This document shows, piece by piece, positions 34,118 through 46,759 of a stretch of 64,000 bases of DNA. Below the pieces are notes generated by a model that had not been told where the DNA came from, made no database searches, and worked only from the letters and a program-made list of their open reading frames with translations. The DNA is taken from positions 372,001-436,000 of the forward strand of contig PUFA01000167.1 in NCBI GenBank assembly GCA_003508835.1. The letters run 5' to 3'. The stretch is from Eonycteris spelaea (lineage: Eukaryota > Chordata > Mammalia > Chiroptera > Pteropodidae). Every line of letters starts with the position of its first letter. Position 1 is the stretch's first letter. The position numbers were made by a program, and so were the translations under genes.

Positions 34118-35019
34118 ATATATAGACATATGCTATTCACTTGTTAGAAGTGAGCTTCACAATTGGTTGAGAACTTCCAGGCTCCATAGTGGCCCGAAGA
34201 TTAAGGTGAAAAGGTCCTCCCTGTGCTTGGACTTGAAAGACACACATTATAAAGAGAATACCATATGTATAGTGAACTACACTCTCAGCAGCATTCGGCA
34301 AATAAATGATAGAGTGTTTTGTGGGGCTGTTTTTCAAAAGGTCTTTCAATAAAGGCTGATGGCATATGCATGCATAATTTAGTGAAGACCTTTTTACAAG
34401 GGCCCCAAATAATGAAGTCTAAGTATACAGCTCTCTCACTGCCTCCAGGGATAAAATTACAATGTCTGGAGAAATGGATGGACCCCATATCTATTATGCA
34501 GCCTTCTATGAGTATTATTTTGCTCAATTGAGCTGTATTTTGAAATACATTGCATTAAATTGCTTAAAAAAGGAAGAAAATTTGTGACTAAAGCTCTCTT
34601 TAGTAGAAAGTTATCAACTTTAATTTCAGGGAAAGTATACACAAAACAGATTAAATCTAGTGGCTGCTGCTAATTGCTCAGTTTCTTTACATGTATAGTG
34701 AGAGGGTTTAAATATATCATCAAAGTTCCTTTTGTTGCTAGTCTTCTGTATTAGCCAAAGTCTTGGCAAGTAAGCGGTGATATTCTCAAACTGAGTAATT
34801 GAGACGTCCTCAATAAGGAGACTGTTTACAACAGTGAGGGCAGAGTTTTAGGAACCAACAGGGCATAGTATGCTGCCCAAGGCTAGCAGGAGCAGAAAGC
34901 CATTACCACATCTAGGCCATTACCACATCCTACCTCCTAATGGTGGCTTCCATGGGCCAAACCCAGTAGAAGCCAGAGGGTTTTTATACACCTCAGCCTC
35001 CAGGAGCACAGAGCTGGGT
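33960..35019. other. Intronic stretch, nothing recognised except a GT repeat
   Basis: Apart from the (TG)n at 34078-34125 no repeat or gene is assigned. Confidence 0.4.
34078..34125. repeat. (TG)n(TA)n microsatellite
   Basis: About 16 TG units followed by a short TATATA run. Confidence 0.95.
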
Positions 35020-35038
35020 GGGGGGGGGGGCGGGGAGA

Positions 35039-35095
<57 letters not shown>

Positions 35096-35120
35096 TGCGC
35101 GCGCGCACGTGCACACACGT
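35020..35120. repeat. Compound G-run / (GA)n / (CG)n-(CA)n repeat
   Basis: G11 is followed by GGGG, about 28 GA units with one CAGA interruption, then 'gcgtgcgcgcgcgcacgtgcacacacg'-like alternating CG/CA. Each part favours a different non-B structure: quadruplex, triplex and Z-DNA. Confidence 0.95.
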
Positions 35121-35727
35121 CAGGTTTGAGGGTGGCGAATGGAAAACAAGCAGCACTTTACCTAACATCATGTTCCTAAGCAAATGCTTTGATTTTTCCT
35201 CAAGGTGAGGAAATTCTGTGTTCATTTTAGCTTCACTATTCAATGAAATGTACCATGGACCTGGTCCTATGTTAAGGCAGCAAAGTGCACCTTAAGAAGG
35301 GGTAGTAAGTGGCAACAATCAAACAATCAAACAGAAATGGTGAGCTGATGGCTATGTCAGGTTTTTGCAAGTCTTTGTTGTCCTGGTCCTAATAAAATGT
35401 AAGAGAATAGTTTTCAGCCTGCAGGACAAAAATAAAACCTTCATAAATGTTTATCTACTGCTTTCATCTTTATAGTGTGGGAGAAAATGCATTTTCTCAT
35501 CTATAAAACTCACAGATGAATGACAAGATGGTACTGTGGCCTTGCCTGTGTGACAGCCGCTATCGTGAAGAACCACCCTCTTAGCTTGTATTCATTGACA
35601 AGATAGCTTGAAGCAAAATCAACTGTGCCACAAAAATGTTGTGATTTGAAATCAAGTTTGGGAATATACACTCTTGAGGGCATTATAGTGGATTTTCCCC
35701 CAGCTTCCCAAACAATTAGTACATTTT
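35120..35727. other. Intronic stretch, nothing recognised
   Basis: No repeat or gene assigned. The 76-codon minus-strand frame (35510-35740) has no recognised domain. Confidence 0.35.
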
Positions 35728-36010
35728 TCAAAAAGTTCAATTGGAGTATAGTTTATATATAATAAAAATCATTCATTTAAATTATACATTTTTGTGAGTT
35801 TGGGCACATGTATGCAATTGTGTGATTATCACCAGAATCAAAATATAGACTATTTTTATTGCCCCCAAAATGGACTCTGGGCCCTTTGTGGTATCTCCTT
35901 CCTAAAATTCTGTCCCAGTCAATCTCTAATCTGAATATTGTTACTACAGCTTTGCCCATTGTAGGATTTTATATAAATAGAATGATATAGAGTATTTAAA
36001 TTTTAGAATC
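35727..36010 (-). mobile_element. L1M 3' fragment, antisense
   Basis: 'caattggagtatagtttata', 'gtgtgattatcaccagaatc' and 'gattttatataaatagaatg' are the reversed L1M 3' order. Confidence 0.65.
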
Positions 36011-38450
36011 AGCTTTTCAATTTCTACAAAATCTTCTGGGGTTTTATTGTATGTTTGTGTTTATATGCTTATACAAGTTAACAATATTTATCCAAATATA
36101 TGCACTTGGTAAAAATGATCTGGGTAGTGTAAAAGGAAAAGACAAGCCTACCACCCACTCTTTCTCATTTCTAATCCCACTTTTCAGAGCTAGCAGCATT
36201 TAACAGTCTCTCCCTTTAGTTCTTCTGGAGATTTTAATTAATATACAAACCACTGTTCCTTGACAGTATCTGTTGACATTGTGCAGTGAGAGGTGATGAT
36301 TTTGCTCATTATATTATCTCTTTTACTCTTCTACCTCCATTCCCCTTCTCCCAATAGTTATTAGTCAAATTATTATTTTTATTTCCTCTATTGCTTACCT
36401 TTGAACCTCAAGTGCTTATTCTTGACTTTATACCTTAAATTAAACTAGCACTTTGAGGAAGAAAATAATTATAATTATTGGACTCAATAGGCTATCCTGT
36501 ATGTAAAATAGCTACATAAATCATCAGTTTCAGGGATGAACAGATTGCAAAACAGCAAAATTAGACCTCATATTAAAAACATAATTTTTGTTAACATAAT
36601 AAAGAAAATTCAGAAAGAAATTGCAGGAGACTTGAAAAAAGCTGTGTTTGTTTTCCTTCTTTGGTGCATATGAGTACTAAAAATGACATTTTTTCTAGCA
36701 AGAACATGAAATTTAAAGATTTGAAGCACATGATAAAAATTAGCTAGCAATAAAGATTTTGCAACTAAAAAGTCCTTGTACTGCCAATTAATTGAGTTAA
36801 AATATTCTTAGGCAATGTTACAAAAAAAAATCTTCCAGAGTGACATTTATGAACACAAGCATGCTTTCTTTGTATTTCTATAAACAGTCATCTTGTTAAA
36901 AAGCGGATTCTGACTGGTTTACCCCTCGTGCGAGGAGCTGCAGTTGTAGACCAAATGGTTTAATTTACTTTCTCAAAGTCTTTGGAAGCCATCAGACATG
37001 ACTTCCTCATCTGGCATCTGGCATCCAGTTTGTAGGTGAGACTTCTGCATAGACTCTGCAAATTAGAATGTCTTCACCAAGCAGAGGATCCTTTCTGTAC
37101 TCATTTGCTATTGCCTTGCAAATGCTTGACAACTCACTTAAGTTGAAGTGTGAAGAGACTTCTTAATACAAGAACAGACCCCCTTTACAGCAACCACAAT
37201 CTCAAGAAATTCATTTAGTTAAATATAACGACAACAAAAAGTATGCATGACTTTAATGGAACCCAAACAACCATTTTTCTGTCTTGGTGTATTTATCCAG
37301 GCAGAATAACCGAAGTGGGGATTCACTGAAACAGCAATAGCTTCTCAGTTCAGATGATGAAACTCCTTGGTTTTATCATAAAAAAAACCCAATTTCTGTA
37401 ATTTTTACAAAAATGAAGTTCAAAGCAAAGAAGAAAATCAGTAAGTAGTTCCCTTTAAAGTTGTCAAGGCTGTGATCTCTCCACTGAAAACAGCGTCTTG
37501 AAAATAGGAAGATGGCAGTGGGGACATAGCTCAGGACCAGTGCTGAAGAGGAGTTTTGAACGACCAGAACAGGAAGACATTATGTGTGACTCACAGATAT
37601 AGAGGACAGTCTGGTGATGGCCAGAGGGGAGTGGAGTTTGGGGGTTGGAAGAAAGGGGTGAAGGGTTAAGGAAGTGCAAATTAGTAGTTGATGGTCATGG
37701 GCATGGGGAGCACAGCATAGAGAATGTTGTCAGCAGTAGTGTAATGGCTAGATGGAGAGCCCGAGGAGAGAAATAGCCGTTAGGTGAATTGTGTTATAAA
37801 TTATATAAATGTCTAACCAATATACTATATACTTGAAACTATGATAAAATAAAATTTAAAAATAAGAAAAATAAAAGAAGACATTATGTTTGCTGAACTC
37901 TTTCTTCCAGAAGCTGAAGTGCCCTCAGGGGATGATGCTCACATATTGGGCCAATAAGGCCTGAAGTAACTTTCCCACATAATGATTACCGTATTCCTAT
38001 TTTATGTAATAATATTTATAAATTTCTATTTATTGTTTCATTAACTTTAAACAGTATCTTCTGATTCTCTATTTTCAGGCCTTCTTCCTCCTCTTCTCCT
38101 GATACCTTTTCTATGAAATTGTTCTGATTAAAACTATATACTCTGAAGTTGAAATAGTCATCTGTGCTTTTTATATAGGTTAGTTTTTGAAAGACAAAAG
38201 CTGGAAATAGGTTTTATTGGAGAATACAGGGGTATACTGTGATTAGATTTCTTTCTCTGTGGTTTCAATGGCACAACTTCCTTGTCTTCAAGAAATAAGT
38301 TTAAGTAAATTCTCTTTCTAATGTACTCATCATATTTGGCCTCATGTTAATGGATTTCATATCTGCACTGTGACTTTCTTTTGTATTTTTCTCCCTGGAA
38401 TTCCTAATCGCCTTCTGTCTTTCTCATTGAGAGATGCGTAAAGTGCCTTC
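36010..38450. other. Intronic stretch, nothing recognised
   Basis: AT-rich, no gene or confident transposon. A (T)AAAATAA-rich end near 37835-37875 may be an old retroposon tail. Confidence 0.35.
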
Positions 38451-39060
38451 TACTATGCCCCATGTACACCCACTCTCTACCCTTTCTCCCTATGGATTGT
38501 ATCAGCAGGTTCCCATGCCTGGTGGCTTCTAGTTGGGTTCAGCCAAAGGGAGTATGACAGAAAACGAGCAGAAGTGGAGAGAATGAGTTTAGAGTATTTA
38601 TTCTGTTGGATCCTCCTGAGTGAGATTGCCTCAGTCTTATCTATGTGCTTCTATTGAAGGTCGCTTTTCTTCTCAAGGTAGCATTCTTGCAGACTCGGAC
38701 TTTTTGACTTGGGTAAATACTCCTTTTGTCTCTTTGGGCTTGGAACAAAATGCATTCTCTTTTCCTCAGTTTTATTAGTAGAGCCTAAATTACCCTAATC
38801 TGAGGGCTCCCTGGTTTCCTGTTGGGATCTCAACTTTTGCAGTGGGGTTTCAGGAAGAAGCAAGATTTATCCACAGATTGGGGTTTGTTTACCCATTTCT
38901 ACTGAACATGGAAGAACCAAGAAGTCGACTGGGCTTAGGTCAGTCTTTGCTTTTCTTTCTGGTGATCAGGCAAGGAACTCACTACCACACACCACATAGC
39001 ATCCTTATAGTTCCCCAAAAGCCAAATAACAGTTTTCATTCTGAGAGTACCTCTAGAGTC
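38450..39060. repeat. Possible old interspersed repeat, unnamed
   Basis: 'ggtggcttctagttgggttc', 'agccaaagggagtatgacag' and 'gagtttagagtatttattc' resemble a recurrent mammalian repeat. The family is uncertain. Confidence 0.3.
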
Positions 39061-39115
39061 ATATGAGCTGCTTCAGTTCTCCTCAGCTCAGTTTCTTTAA
39101 AGAACAGCCTTCTGT

Positions 39116-39143
39116 GATCGATCGATTGATTGATTGATTGATT
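39116..39143. repeat. (GATC/GATT)n tetranucleotide repeat
   Basis: Two GATC units followed by five GATT units. Confidence 0.9.
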
Positions 39144-39249
39144 TTTATTTGGGCCAGCTAATAAACTGTCTGAGCTCTTTGCCCTGAGGTAGGAAAAGCA
39201 GGGAGGGGTTGTTTCCTAACACTTTCCCTGCCCAAATCTTAGCAGCATA

Positions 39250-39620
39250 AAATACCACTCATTTTATTGTGTTCACAGATTCTTTGGAATTCAGAAAGGG
39301 CATGGGGGTGGAGTGGAGAGGGGAATGGCTCCTTCTCTGTGCCACGATGTGGGGCCTCTGCCGAGACAGCTTGGGGCTGGAACATCTGGGCCTAGAATGG
39401 TTAGGATAGTAACAGCTAGGCCTGGAGGAGCCATTTCCAAGAGGTTTCTCGATTCATTTGTCTGCTGCCTGGGCCGAGGTGGCTGAAGGAAGACTTGCTT
39501 TGGGAGCCCTGAGTTCTCATGTCAGAAACCGCCTACCCTACTGATGCCATCCCGGAGAGGCTGTGTGCCCCCGTTGCTTGAAAGTAGCAACTTAGCCATG
39601 CCCGAAGTTTATACTCCCTT
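39250..39620. repeat. Possible LTR fragment (ERVL-like), unnamed
   Basis: 'tgtgttcacagattctttgg', 'aattcagaaagggcatgg' and 'ttggggctggaacatctggg' resemble a common mammalian LTR-like repeat in reverse orientation. Tentative. Confidence 0.3.
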
Positions 39621-40326
39621 TTCTCTTATGGATAAAGCAGGACATAGCTCTTACTTTTGAATAACTTATTTAAAAACAATAATGTTAGTAAATTAGGCTC
39701 TCATATTAAATCATTAGCAATGGTTATGGTTTTTTTACTAGAAAAGTTCAAGTGTCAGGGGCATATCTGATTTTTCAAATCAATGCTGACAGCACTGATA
39801 GTGTGGGACTGGTGTTTGAATACAGCAAGTTGCATAAGGTATATTGTGTTGGTTGTGTTCTATGTACCACATGCTAGTGAGTAGCACAAAAGGGCTTTGT
39901 TCAATTTGGATTTCTTCAACATGGTACCCCAAAACAACTGGTAATGTTGTTGGCCAAATTCAAATAATTGCAACCCTAATACCGTACTATCTGAACAAAC
40001 GCCAAGAAGATCATGGGCGAAGCCAGGACAGCATGCATAATTGTACATCAACCTCCATAGTTCTGCATCGGCCTTCGTAAATCTGGAGTGAGGTGCTTTA
40101 AAAATGAGAATCTATCAGCTGCAAGGGTGGTGACTTGTTGCATAGCTGAGTTGTGTACCAGTGAGTGCTATCACAGTTATTTCATATATTTTCATATTTC
40201 ATTTACTATTTAAATAGATTAAGCATGTCTACCAGGCTCACGAATGCATGCAGCCTTAGTTAAGAAGCACTTTTTAAAGAGATTGTTCTAAAGAAATTAA
40301 GATGATATTTGAGATCCAATTGGCTT

Positions 40327-40340
40327 CCCCCCCCCGCCCC
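40327..40340. repeat. Short C-rich run
   Basis: C9 G C4 in an otherwise mixed region. Confidence 0.9.
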
Positions 40341-40695
40341 TTTCTCTTTTGTTGTTAGTATGCCTTCGGTCTTGGGAAACGCAGTTGTTACCCAGACAAT
40401 AGACTTCCAGCAGTAGTCTTTTTATTGGACTTACAAATGAAGCTATTCTTTATGACATGCATCTTCTCTAGGATAATTTTAATCAAGGATAAGATACTGA
40501 GCTAATGGATTCGAGTGGTGAGTTACTTGCCTTTGTTGGGCTTCCTTGCCGTCTGTGTTTGGATTCACTGCAGGAGCCCACAGGCTTCAGGTGCACTATT
40601 TGGTATCCCTGCAAAGTATGTCCCTGTAGTCTTGGTACTTTATTGTTTTTACACCTGAGCATCTCAGTTTTCACTGCTGTTTTAGGGCTCTCTTT

Positions 40696-41053
40696 GTCTT
40701 AGTCTGTTTGGATTGCTATAACAAAGGATCATAGATTGGGTGGTTTATGCATGACAGAGGTTTATCTCTCACAGCTTTGGAGGCTAGGAAGTTCAAGACG
40801 AAAGCACCAGCAGATTGGGTGTCTGGTGAGAGCCAGCCTTCTGGTTCATAGATGGCCATCTTCTCAATGTGCCCTCATGTGGTAGAAGGAGTGGAAGAAT
40901 CTCTGTGGGATCTCTTCTATAAGGGCACTAATCCCATTCCTGAGGACTCTACCCATGACCTAATCACCTCTCAGAGGCCCCACCTCCTCTCTTCTCCTTG
41001 AGCATTAAAACATCCGAATTTGCGAGAAACACGAACATTTAGTCTATAGCACC
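40696..41053 (-). mobile_element. MLT1 (ERVL-MaLR) LTR, antisense
   Basis: Reversed MLT1 order: 'agtctgtttggattgctata', 'ctcacagctttggaggctag', 'cagattgggtgtctggtgag', 'catagatggccatcttctca', 'gggcactaatcccattcctg', 'cctaatcacctctcagaggc' and the end 'cgaacatttagtctatagc'. A second copy in the same orientation as the one at 33.6 kb. Confidence 0.85.
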
Positions 41054-41054
41054 C

Positions 41055-43935
41055 TCAGACCTCATTGCTTTTCCCTTGGGACCATGAAGGTGCTCCTTGG
41101 CACTCTGAGAGTCAAGGATCCCCTCCTTTCTGAGCACAGATGCTACTCTGGGGCAAATATAGGCTATGATGTGATTGTATGATGCCCAGAGGGCTTTCTC
41201 ACAGACATACACACATACTGTTCTCTTTTGAAAACCCAGAGCAACTTCCTCATGACACCTAATTTTACCCTAACTTGTGTTTATTTACTTATTTTCTTGC
41301 CTCTATTTTACTGTAGAAGCATAACCTCTTTGAGGGCGGAGAAGAGGAGTTTTTCATCTTGAAAGACCAATAATGCTAATCTAAGTTTCGGCCTTGTGGT
41401 ACACACTTAAAAATCTGGGTTTCATAAAAGGGACATCTGGGCTTTCCGTCATCCACTGTTTTGAACAAGGTCTTTGTCTTCTGTGTCCTCCTGAACAATG
41501 ACAGAATTGGCCGCTTCTAGGAAGTGGAAGAAAATTGGTCAAGTATTTCAGTTGGAAATAGATCCATTTATCTATGAAAAGATATCTAAATGTAGCATTA
41601 GATAATTTGGTTATCACTGTAGTGTTTTAGCAAATGGCTTTGCATCAGTGGTCCAGTTAGAAATTTATATATGTATCCACTGGAGAGTCTGTATTTTTGA
41701 AAGGCATATCAACCTATTTTTCCTTCTAGTTTTGCTTTGCTGGAGGAAGTAAAGGCATGTGTAGCATTTAACATCCATTTCCATTTATGGAGTAGGTAGT
41801 TATCTAATCTGTCTACTTCATTTTCAGGACATTTTTTCTTCCTCGAAATACATCTCATTATTCATTTGCTTTTTTTCCCTGCCTCTGCATTCTGGTTACT
41901 GGTTTAATGTTATATTTTGATCACAGTATTTGCTAAAATAGGAGACGGTGATTAAAATCCATTCATTTGCTACCTGTTTTAAATGATGGATGATGGAAAA
42001 AACTGTAACTGAGGAATACTTAAGAAGCATCTGGACAATAGCTTGTGGTGACCTATCCTTAATATTTTCTGTGGCCCGGAAGATGCAATTTTGTCATTGT
42101 GAATAAGGGATTATATGATACCAAGCAAAGGGCCTTTGATTATTACTGGGCAAATTTTCATCTGTGGAAGAAGTAAAAAAGAAAAAAACCTTCCTCACTG
42201 AACCTTTACTTAGTAATGATCTAGATTTTAAAATGTATTTGTATTTGCAGAATACCAAAATCGTATAAATAAAAGTGTATATTGTGTAGATCAGGAAATT
42301 TTGAAATTAAGCCATCGTTTTTCAGGATATTGTAATATGTTATCTCTCTGGACAGAGAAATGGAATTTTTGATAATAAGATAATCATTTCCTTGACAAGG
42401 AAATGTCTACATTATATTGCACTTATGACAGGTTTGGCAAGCAGAACGGCAGAACTGGCTTTGGTCATTGAGCTACTTATGGAAAAAATGCTTTTTAGAT
42501 GTCTACAACCAAGGAGTCTCTTGAAATCCTTTGTCTGGGAGACATGAATTTAGTCAAAGTAATGATTATTTGCCAGATGAGAGAGGCTATCATAATTTTT
42601 TTTTAATATCACAAATGGTTAGCTATTTTTAATAAAGGAAAAGCAAGTTGATTTGGACTTGAAGGTTTATTCATAAAAACAAGTTTTCAGCTTTATTGAG
42701 TATAAATGACAAATAAAATTATATAAAAACAATTTGTTTGGATTTCAGGGATCAGGATAGAAATCTCTGTAACACAGGATCAGTGCTGAGGCTCAACTAT
42801 ATAGACCTACAGAGATAGAATGTCTACCTTTTCTGAGTTATTTTAGGAAGAAGAAGCCTATATTTTCCTACCCCAGCTGTGGTGAACCCGGCCTTCTGAT
42901 GTGTTTATCATTGTGTTATGTCTTTGATGAGAGTCCTAGAGATACCAATTATGGGGCTTTGCCTAAAGAGATGCTCATTTGTCTTTATATCAATGTTACT
43001 AACAAGGGCATGCAGTCAGTCACATACAGCCCCACCCTCCTGTTTAAGATCCTGGGCTGAAAGCAGGGTGTTTGCCGCAGGCTTGTTGATGAGCCTAGAG
43101 TTGGAGAGTTGACTTATGTTCCTTGTGTCTGTGTTAATGTTGGCAGGCGGGCCTGGTCAGAGCCTAAGAGCAGTTAAGGTACTCTGGAATGATTTGAGGC
43201 CTGGAGCCAGAATAAAGTTTTCACGTGTTTCTGAACTGGAAACACAATAAGCAGTTTCCTGTTATTAAATGGGGGTGGTGGTGGGGGTGGAATAATGCTC
43301 AGCTACTGAGTTTTGGATGCACTTGGATTATAGTTCTCCTCCTTGATTTGAAAGGCGATGGGGTGTGGCCCACTACTTGTTGCATGCCTTTTTGTTTCTG
43401 GGCAGAGATCCATCTACTGATTACAGAGTGGTATTTATCTACCAGTGAATTGTGGACTGTCTGTGGGTGAGAAGTGGGGCTTGCTAAGAGGCTGTTTTGG
43501 TTGTGGTGTTAGGCCATGAGGCTGCATGTCCAATAGCAGCATTCCACCAACTAGCTTATGCGTGAGAACTACCAGACATCTAATTATTTGGTCCAGTCAT
43601 TTGAAGCAATTCATTTCTTATGTCTTAATAATGTGCTATTCTTTAAATCAGGTGTCTCTCTTGACCTCACTTCTTCCATGAAATGGTATACTTAACTATT
43701 TAAAACTGGTTATTTCATGAGTCGAAACGGTACTGGAGAATTTGCCATCTTAACAGACAGAGGCAGGAGTCCCAGAGTCTGGGCAACGTAACCAATAGCA
43801 GTGCAGCAAATATGGAAAAGGTATAAGCCCTGAATTGAAATCATAATCTATGTAAATGATTGTTTTCTCCCAGCGCTACATTGTCGGTGTCGTTCGTGAC
43901 TTAACACAGAAGTGCAGTGGATACTGATTTTGTTT
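41055..43935. other. Intronic stretch with one tiny L1 piece
   Basis: No gene. 42680-42735 ('cagctttattgagtataaat') is a short antisense L1M remnant, and 41280-41400 has faint L2-like phrases. The rest is unassigned. Confidence 0.4.
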
Positions 43936-43939
43936 TCGG

Positions 43940-44400
43940 CTGCGTTTTCACTACAGTGAATTTTAGAACATTTTCATTATTTCGAAAAGGAAGCCTCTCA
44001 TCCCTTAGCTATCACCACCTAATTTCCCCAACCTCCCCAGCCCTAGGCAACCACTAATTTCCTTTCTGTCTCTGTGGATTTGCTTGTTCCGGAAATTTTA
44101 ATTAATGGAATAATATAATAGTACTCTTTTGTGACTGGTTTCTTTCACTTAGTATAATGTTTTCAAGGCTTATCCATGCAATAGCATGTGTCAGTACTTC
44201 ATTCCTTTTTATGACTGAATAATATTCCATTTAATGGCTATATGACATTTGCTTATCTATTCATCATTGATAGATATTTGGGTCATCGCCGCTTTTTATG
44301 CCTGTTATGAATAATGCTGCTGTACACATTAATGTACAAGTGTTTATGTGACATACGTTTTTATTTCTCTTGGCTATATACCTAGGACAGAGTTACGTTG
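43940..44400 (-). mobile_element. L1M 3' fragment, antisense
   Basis: 'gcaaccactaatttcctttc', 'tctttcacttagtataatgt', 'aaggcttatccatgcaatag', 'gactgaataatattccattt' and 'tgttatgaataatgctgctg' give the reversed ORF2/3' UTR order. Confidence 0.8.
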
Positions 44401-44489
44401 TATTTTGCAGTGCTTTTTTCTTTCTATTTGGAAAATGGAAGGGGTGCTTTCCTTGCTGATACAGGCTCAGTGTTGGGGAGAGCATCGAT

Positions 44490-44640
44490 TAAAAGGCAGG
44501 AATTGTGAATTGTGGGTCAGAGTTCCAGGTCTGCTCATGGCTGGCCTTGTATTAGGAAATCCAACGTTTCCTCTGCTGTAGAATGAGGTAGTTTTTATCA
44601 GACAATCTTTCAGGTCTCTTCCAAGTTAAAAAATGTTCCT
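44490..44640 (+). repeat. MIR fragment
   Basis: 'gtgggtcagagttccaggtc' ... 'tttcctctgctgtagaatga' ... 'ttcaggtctcttccaagtt' in MIR order. Confidence 0.45.
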
Positions 44641-45459
44641 GAGTGATAATAAAAGGCTTTCAAAATGTGAAGGAAAATATTTCCAGTGAGGTCTAAATAA
44701 CAGACCACACCCCACTCAAGTTCCTAGATGCCGGTTTTGGTTTCCTAGTTTGAAAACAACGTGGACTTTAAATATGTATTTAGTAAGTTAAATGTTTGTA
44801 TTTTTTAAATGAAAATAACGAAATGCTACTTAAAAAATTGCATAAATGTAAAAACAAAATTACTCAAATAGTGTTACCAAGAGAAATCTACTTTAACATT
44901 TTGGTGTATTTCTTGTCTGTTTTTTTCTACTTTAGGTTGTTTTGTTGTTTTCTGAGCTGTAGTCATACTCAGTTTACAGTTTGCTGTTGGGATCCTGTTT
45001 TGATTGCCCTTCAGACTCATCTTGATTTCACTTCGATGCTTCTAATTCTGATTGAAGGACCTTTGAAAGTGGACAGTCTTTTGATTTAAATGGCTTTGAG
45101 AAAGCCACAATAGTTTTGAAGGTGTAAAGGTGTTTCCAAGAGGGTGTTTCAGTTAGAAAGATGTGTACACAGTAAATAGGCATGACGAGTTAAAATCAGT
45201 AGTTTCATACCACGGAGCAGCTAATCCATTTTTTCCTCTTGTATTTTGACTGTTTTAAATGCCATAAAAATCATGCTCCTATTCTTTTTCACCATGTAAT
45301 TTGTTCAGAAAGTTTCTGATTGTGGTTTCAAATTGACCAAAGCTTTCCCAGAAAACACGTTCCCAAGATTCTTTCCTGTGTTGGAAGGAAGGGTAAACTT
45401 GAGTTTCATTTTGCCTACTTGCTGATTTCAATCTAAACAGCTTGAAATTTTACATTGAC

Positions 45460-45668
45460 ACTTTCTGATTTCTGACAGCCCACTCTATACAGCCAAGCAG
45501 GCCCTTCTTCCCTGGGCGGAGATAAGGGAGTGGATGGAGGGGAATGCAGGGTCCACTTCTTCCTGAGACCTTTCCCAAGTTGGACTCTGAGGCTGAAACA
45601 TCCCCTCCCGACCACCACCGAGTGCCTTCGGAGAGCTCCAGTATCGGTTCCTCAGGACACCATCCCTT
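45460..45668 (-). repeat. Left arm of an inverted pair, family unknown
   Basis: The reverse complement of this stretch resembles 46580-46755 across most of its length. Shared blocks include 'tggagctctcc', 'gtctcaggaag', 'agtggaccct', 'cccagggaag' and 'tgtatag'. The rough match by eye is about three quarters, with a longer spacer in this arm. It is either two copies of an unnamed repeat in opposite orientation or an inverted duplication. Confidence 0.55.
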
Positions 45669-45779
45669 CCTATTGCTGTGGGAGTTAGCTGAGCACATAC
45701 TCCTTCACTTTTTTTCCTATTCTTTTTAGCTCATGCCACCAAACTCAACTTTCTCATGGTAGTCCTTTTGGTTATAGGA

Positions 45780-45870
45780 AATATTGTTTTGTATTTATTC
45801 AACCAACGTTTTGGAATGCCTACTATGTGTCAGGCCCTTGCAGGCACTAGGATTAAAGTGATCAAAGTCA
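45780..45870 (+). repeat. L2/MIR-type tail fragment
   Basis: 'atttattcaaccaacgtttt' then 'cctactatgtgtcaggccct' is the typical L2/MIR 3' phrase. Confidence 0.5.
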
Positions 45871-45954
45871 CATTTTTTGCTTTGATGACATTCTATACTA
45901 CATGCAGTCCTTAAAAATCTGACTAGAAAATGTGAAAAAAATCCTGAGTGCTAG

Positions 45955-46009
45955 TTTTTTCTGTTTTTTTTTTTTGTTTTTTTGTTTTTTTGTTTTTTTT
46001 TTTTTTTTT
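45955..46009. repeat. T-rich run (T)n with G interruptions
   Basis: About 50 T residues broken by single G or CTG. Confidence 0.95.
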
Positions 46010-46324
46010 ACCTTGATTTGAATGAATACAGAGATTTCTTGCCAGGTTAATCCTTGTAAATCACAATTTTAATTAGCTTATGGTTCCAGCTCAATAAAAT
46101 ATAATAAATCACTATTGCCTATAAACTAAAATTTATTTTATTTTTAAATTATTTCTGTAACTCTTTAAAACCAGGTATATGAATTGAGCCATCCTTATGT
46201 CCCTTCTGTTAGAGATTTGGGTCCTTTCTCCTCGAGGGCTCTCTTCAATGAACCATGTACAGAGGAATATTTAATCAAATGAGAAACGAAGGCTAACTTC
46301 TTAATCTGGGGACACCTCACAGAT

Positions 46325-46500
46325 TAAGAATGCATGTAATGCTCACAAGAACTCTGTGAGGTAGGTATGACAATTACCCATACTTTTAAATGAGAAAACT
46401 GAAGCACAGAAAAATTAAGCAACTTGCCCAGAGATGATATGTAAGTTCATAAGGAACATCAATGGGACCTGAACCCAGGTAGGCTGGCCTTAGGACCAGC
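46325..46500 (+). repeat. MIR SINE
   Basis: 'actctgtgaggtaggtatga', 'gagaaaactgaagcacagaa', 'agcaacttgcccagagatga' and 'gggacctgaacccaggtagg' give a clear MIR 3' half. Confidence 0.8.
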
Positions 46501-46579
46501 ATAATCAATCGTTAGGATCAGTTGCTGCTCCATGATGACTTCTAGTTTTGTTCACCTAATTGCAGGTGCACCTAAGAAA

Positions 46580-46755
46580 TGCATCCTGGAAAACTGAAGC
46601 TGGAGCTCTCCAAAGGCACTTGGTAGCAGTGGGGAAGGGATACTTCAGCATCAGGGTCCAGCCCGGGAGAGGTCTCAGGAAGGAGTGGACCCTCCGCGTC
46701 CCAGGGAAGGAAGACCTGCTTTGTTGTATAGTGATCTCTTAGGAATCAGCATGTT
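46580..46755 (+). repeat. Right arm of an inverted pair, family unknown
   Basis: Partner of 45460-45668 (reverse complement), about 0.9 kb away. The matching blocks occur in the same order, so the two are homologous rather than chance. The family is not known to me. Confidence 0.55.
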
Positions 46756-46759
46756 GTTC

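Noticed and set aside
34920..35243. Ser/Leu-repeat minus-strand ORF and Arg/Glu-repeat + strand ORF
   Set aside because: Both are translations of the (GA)n repeat.
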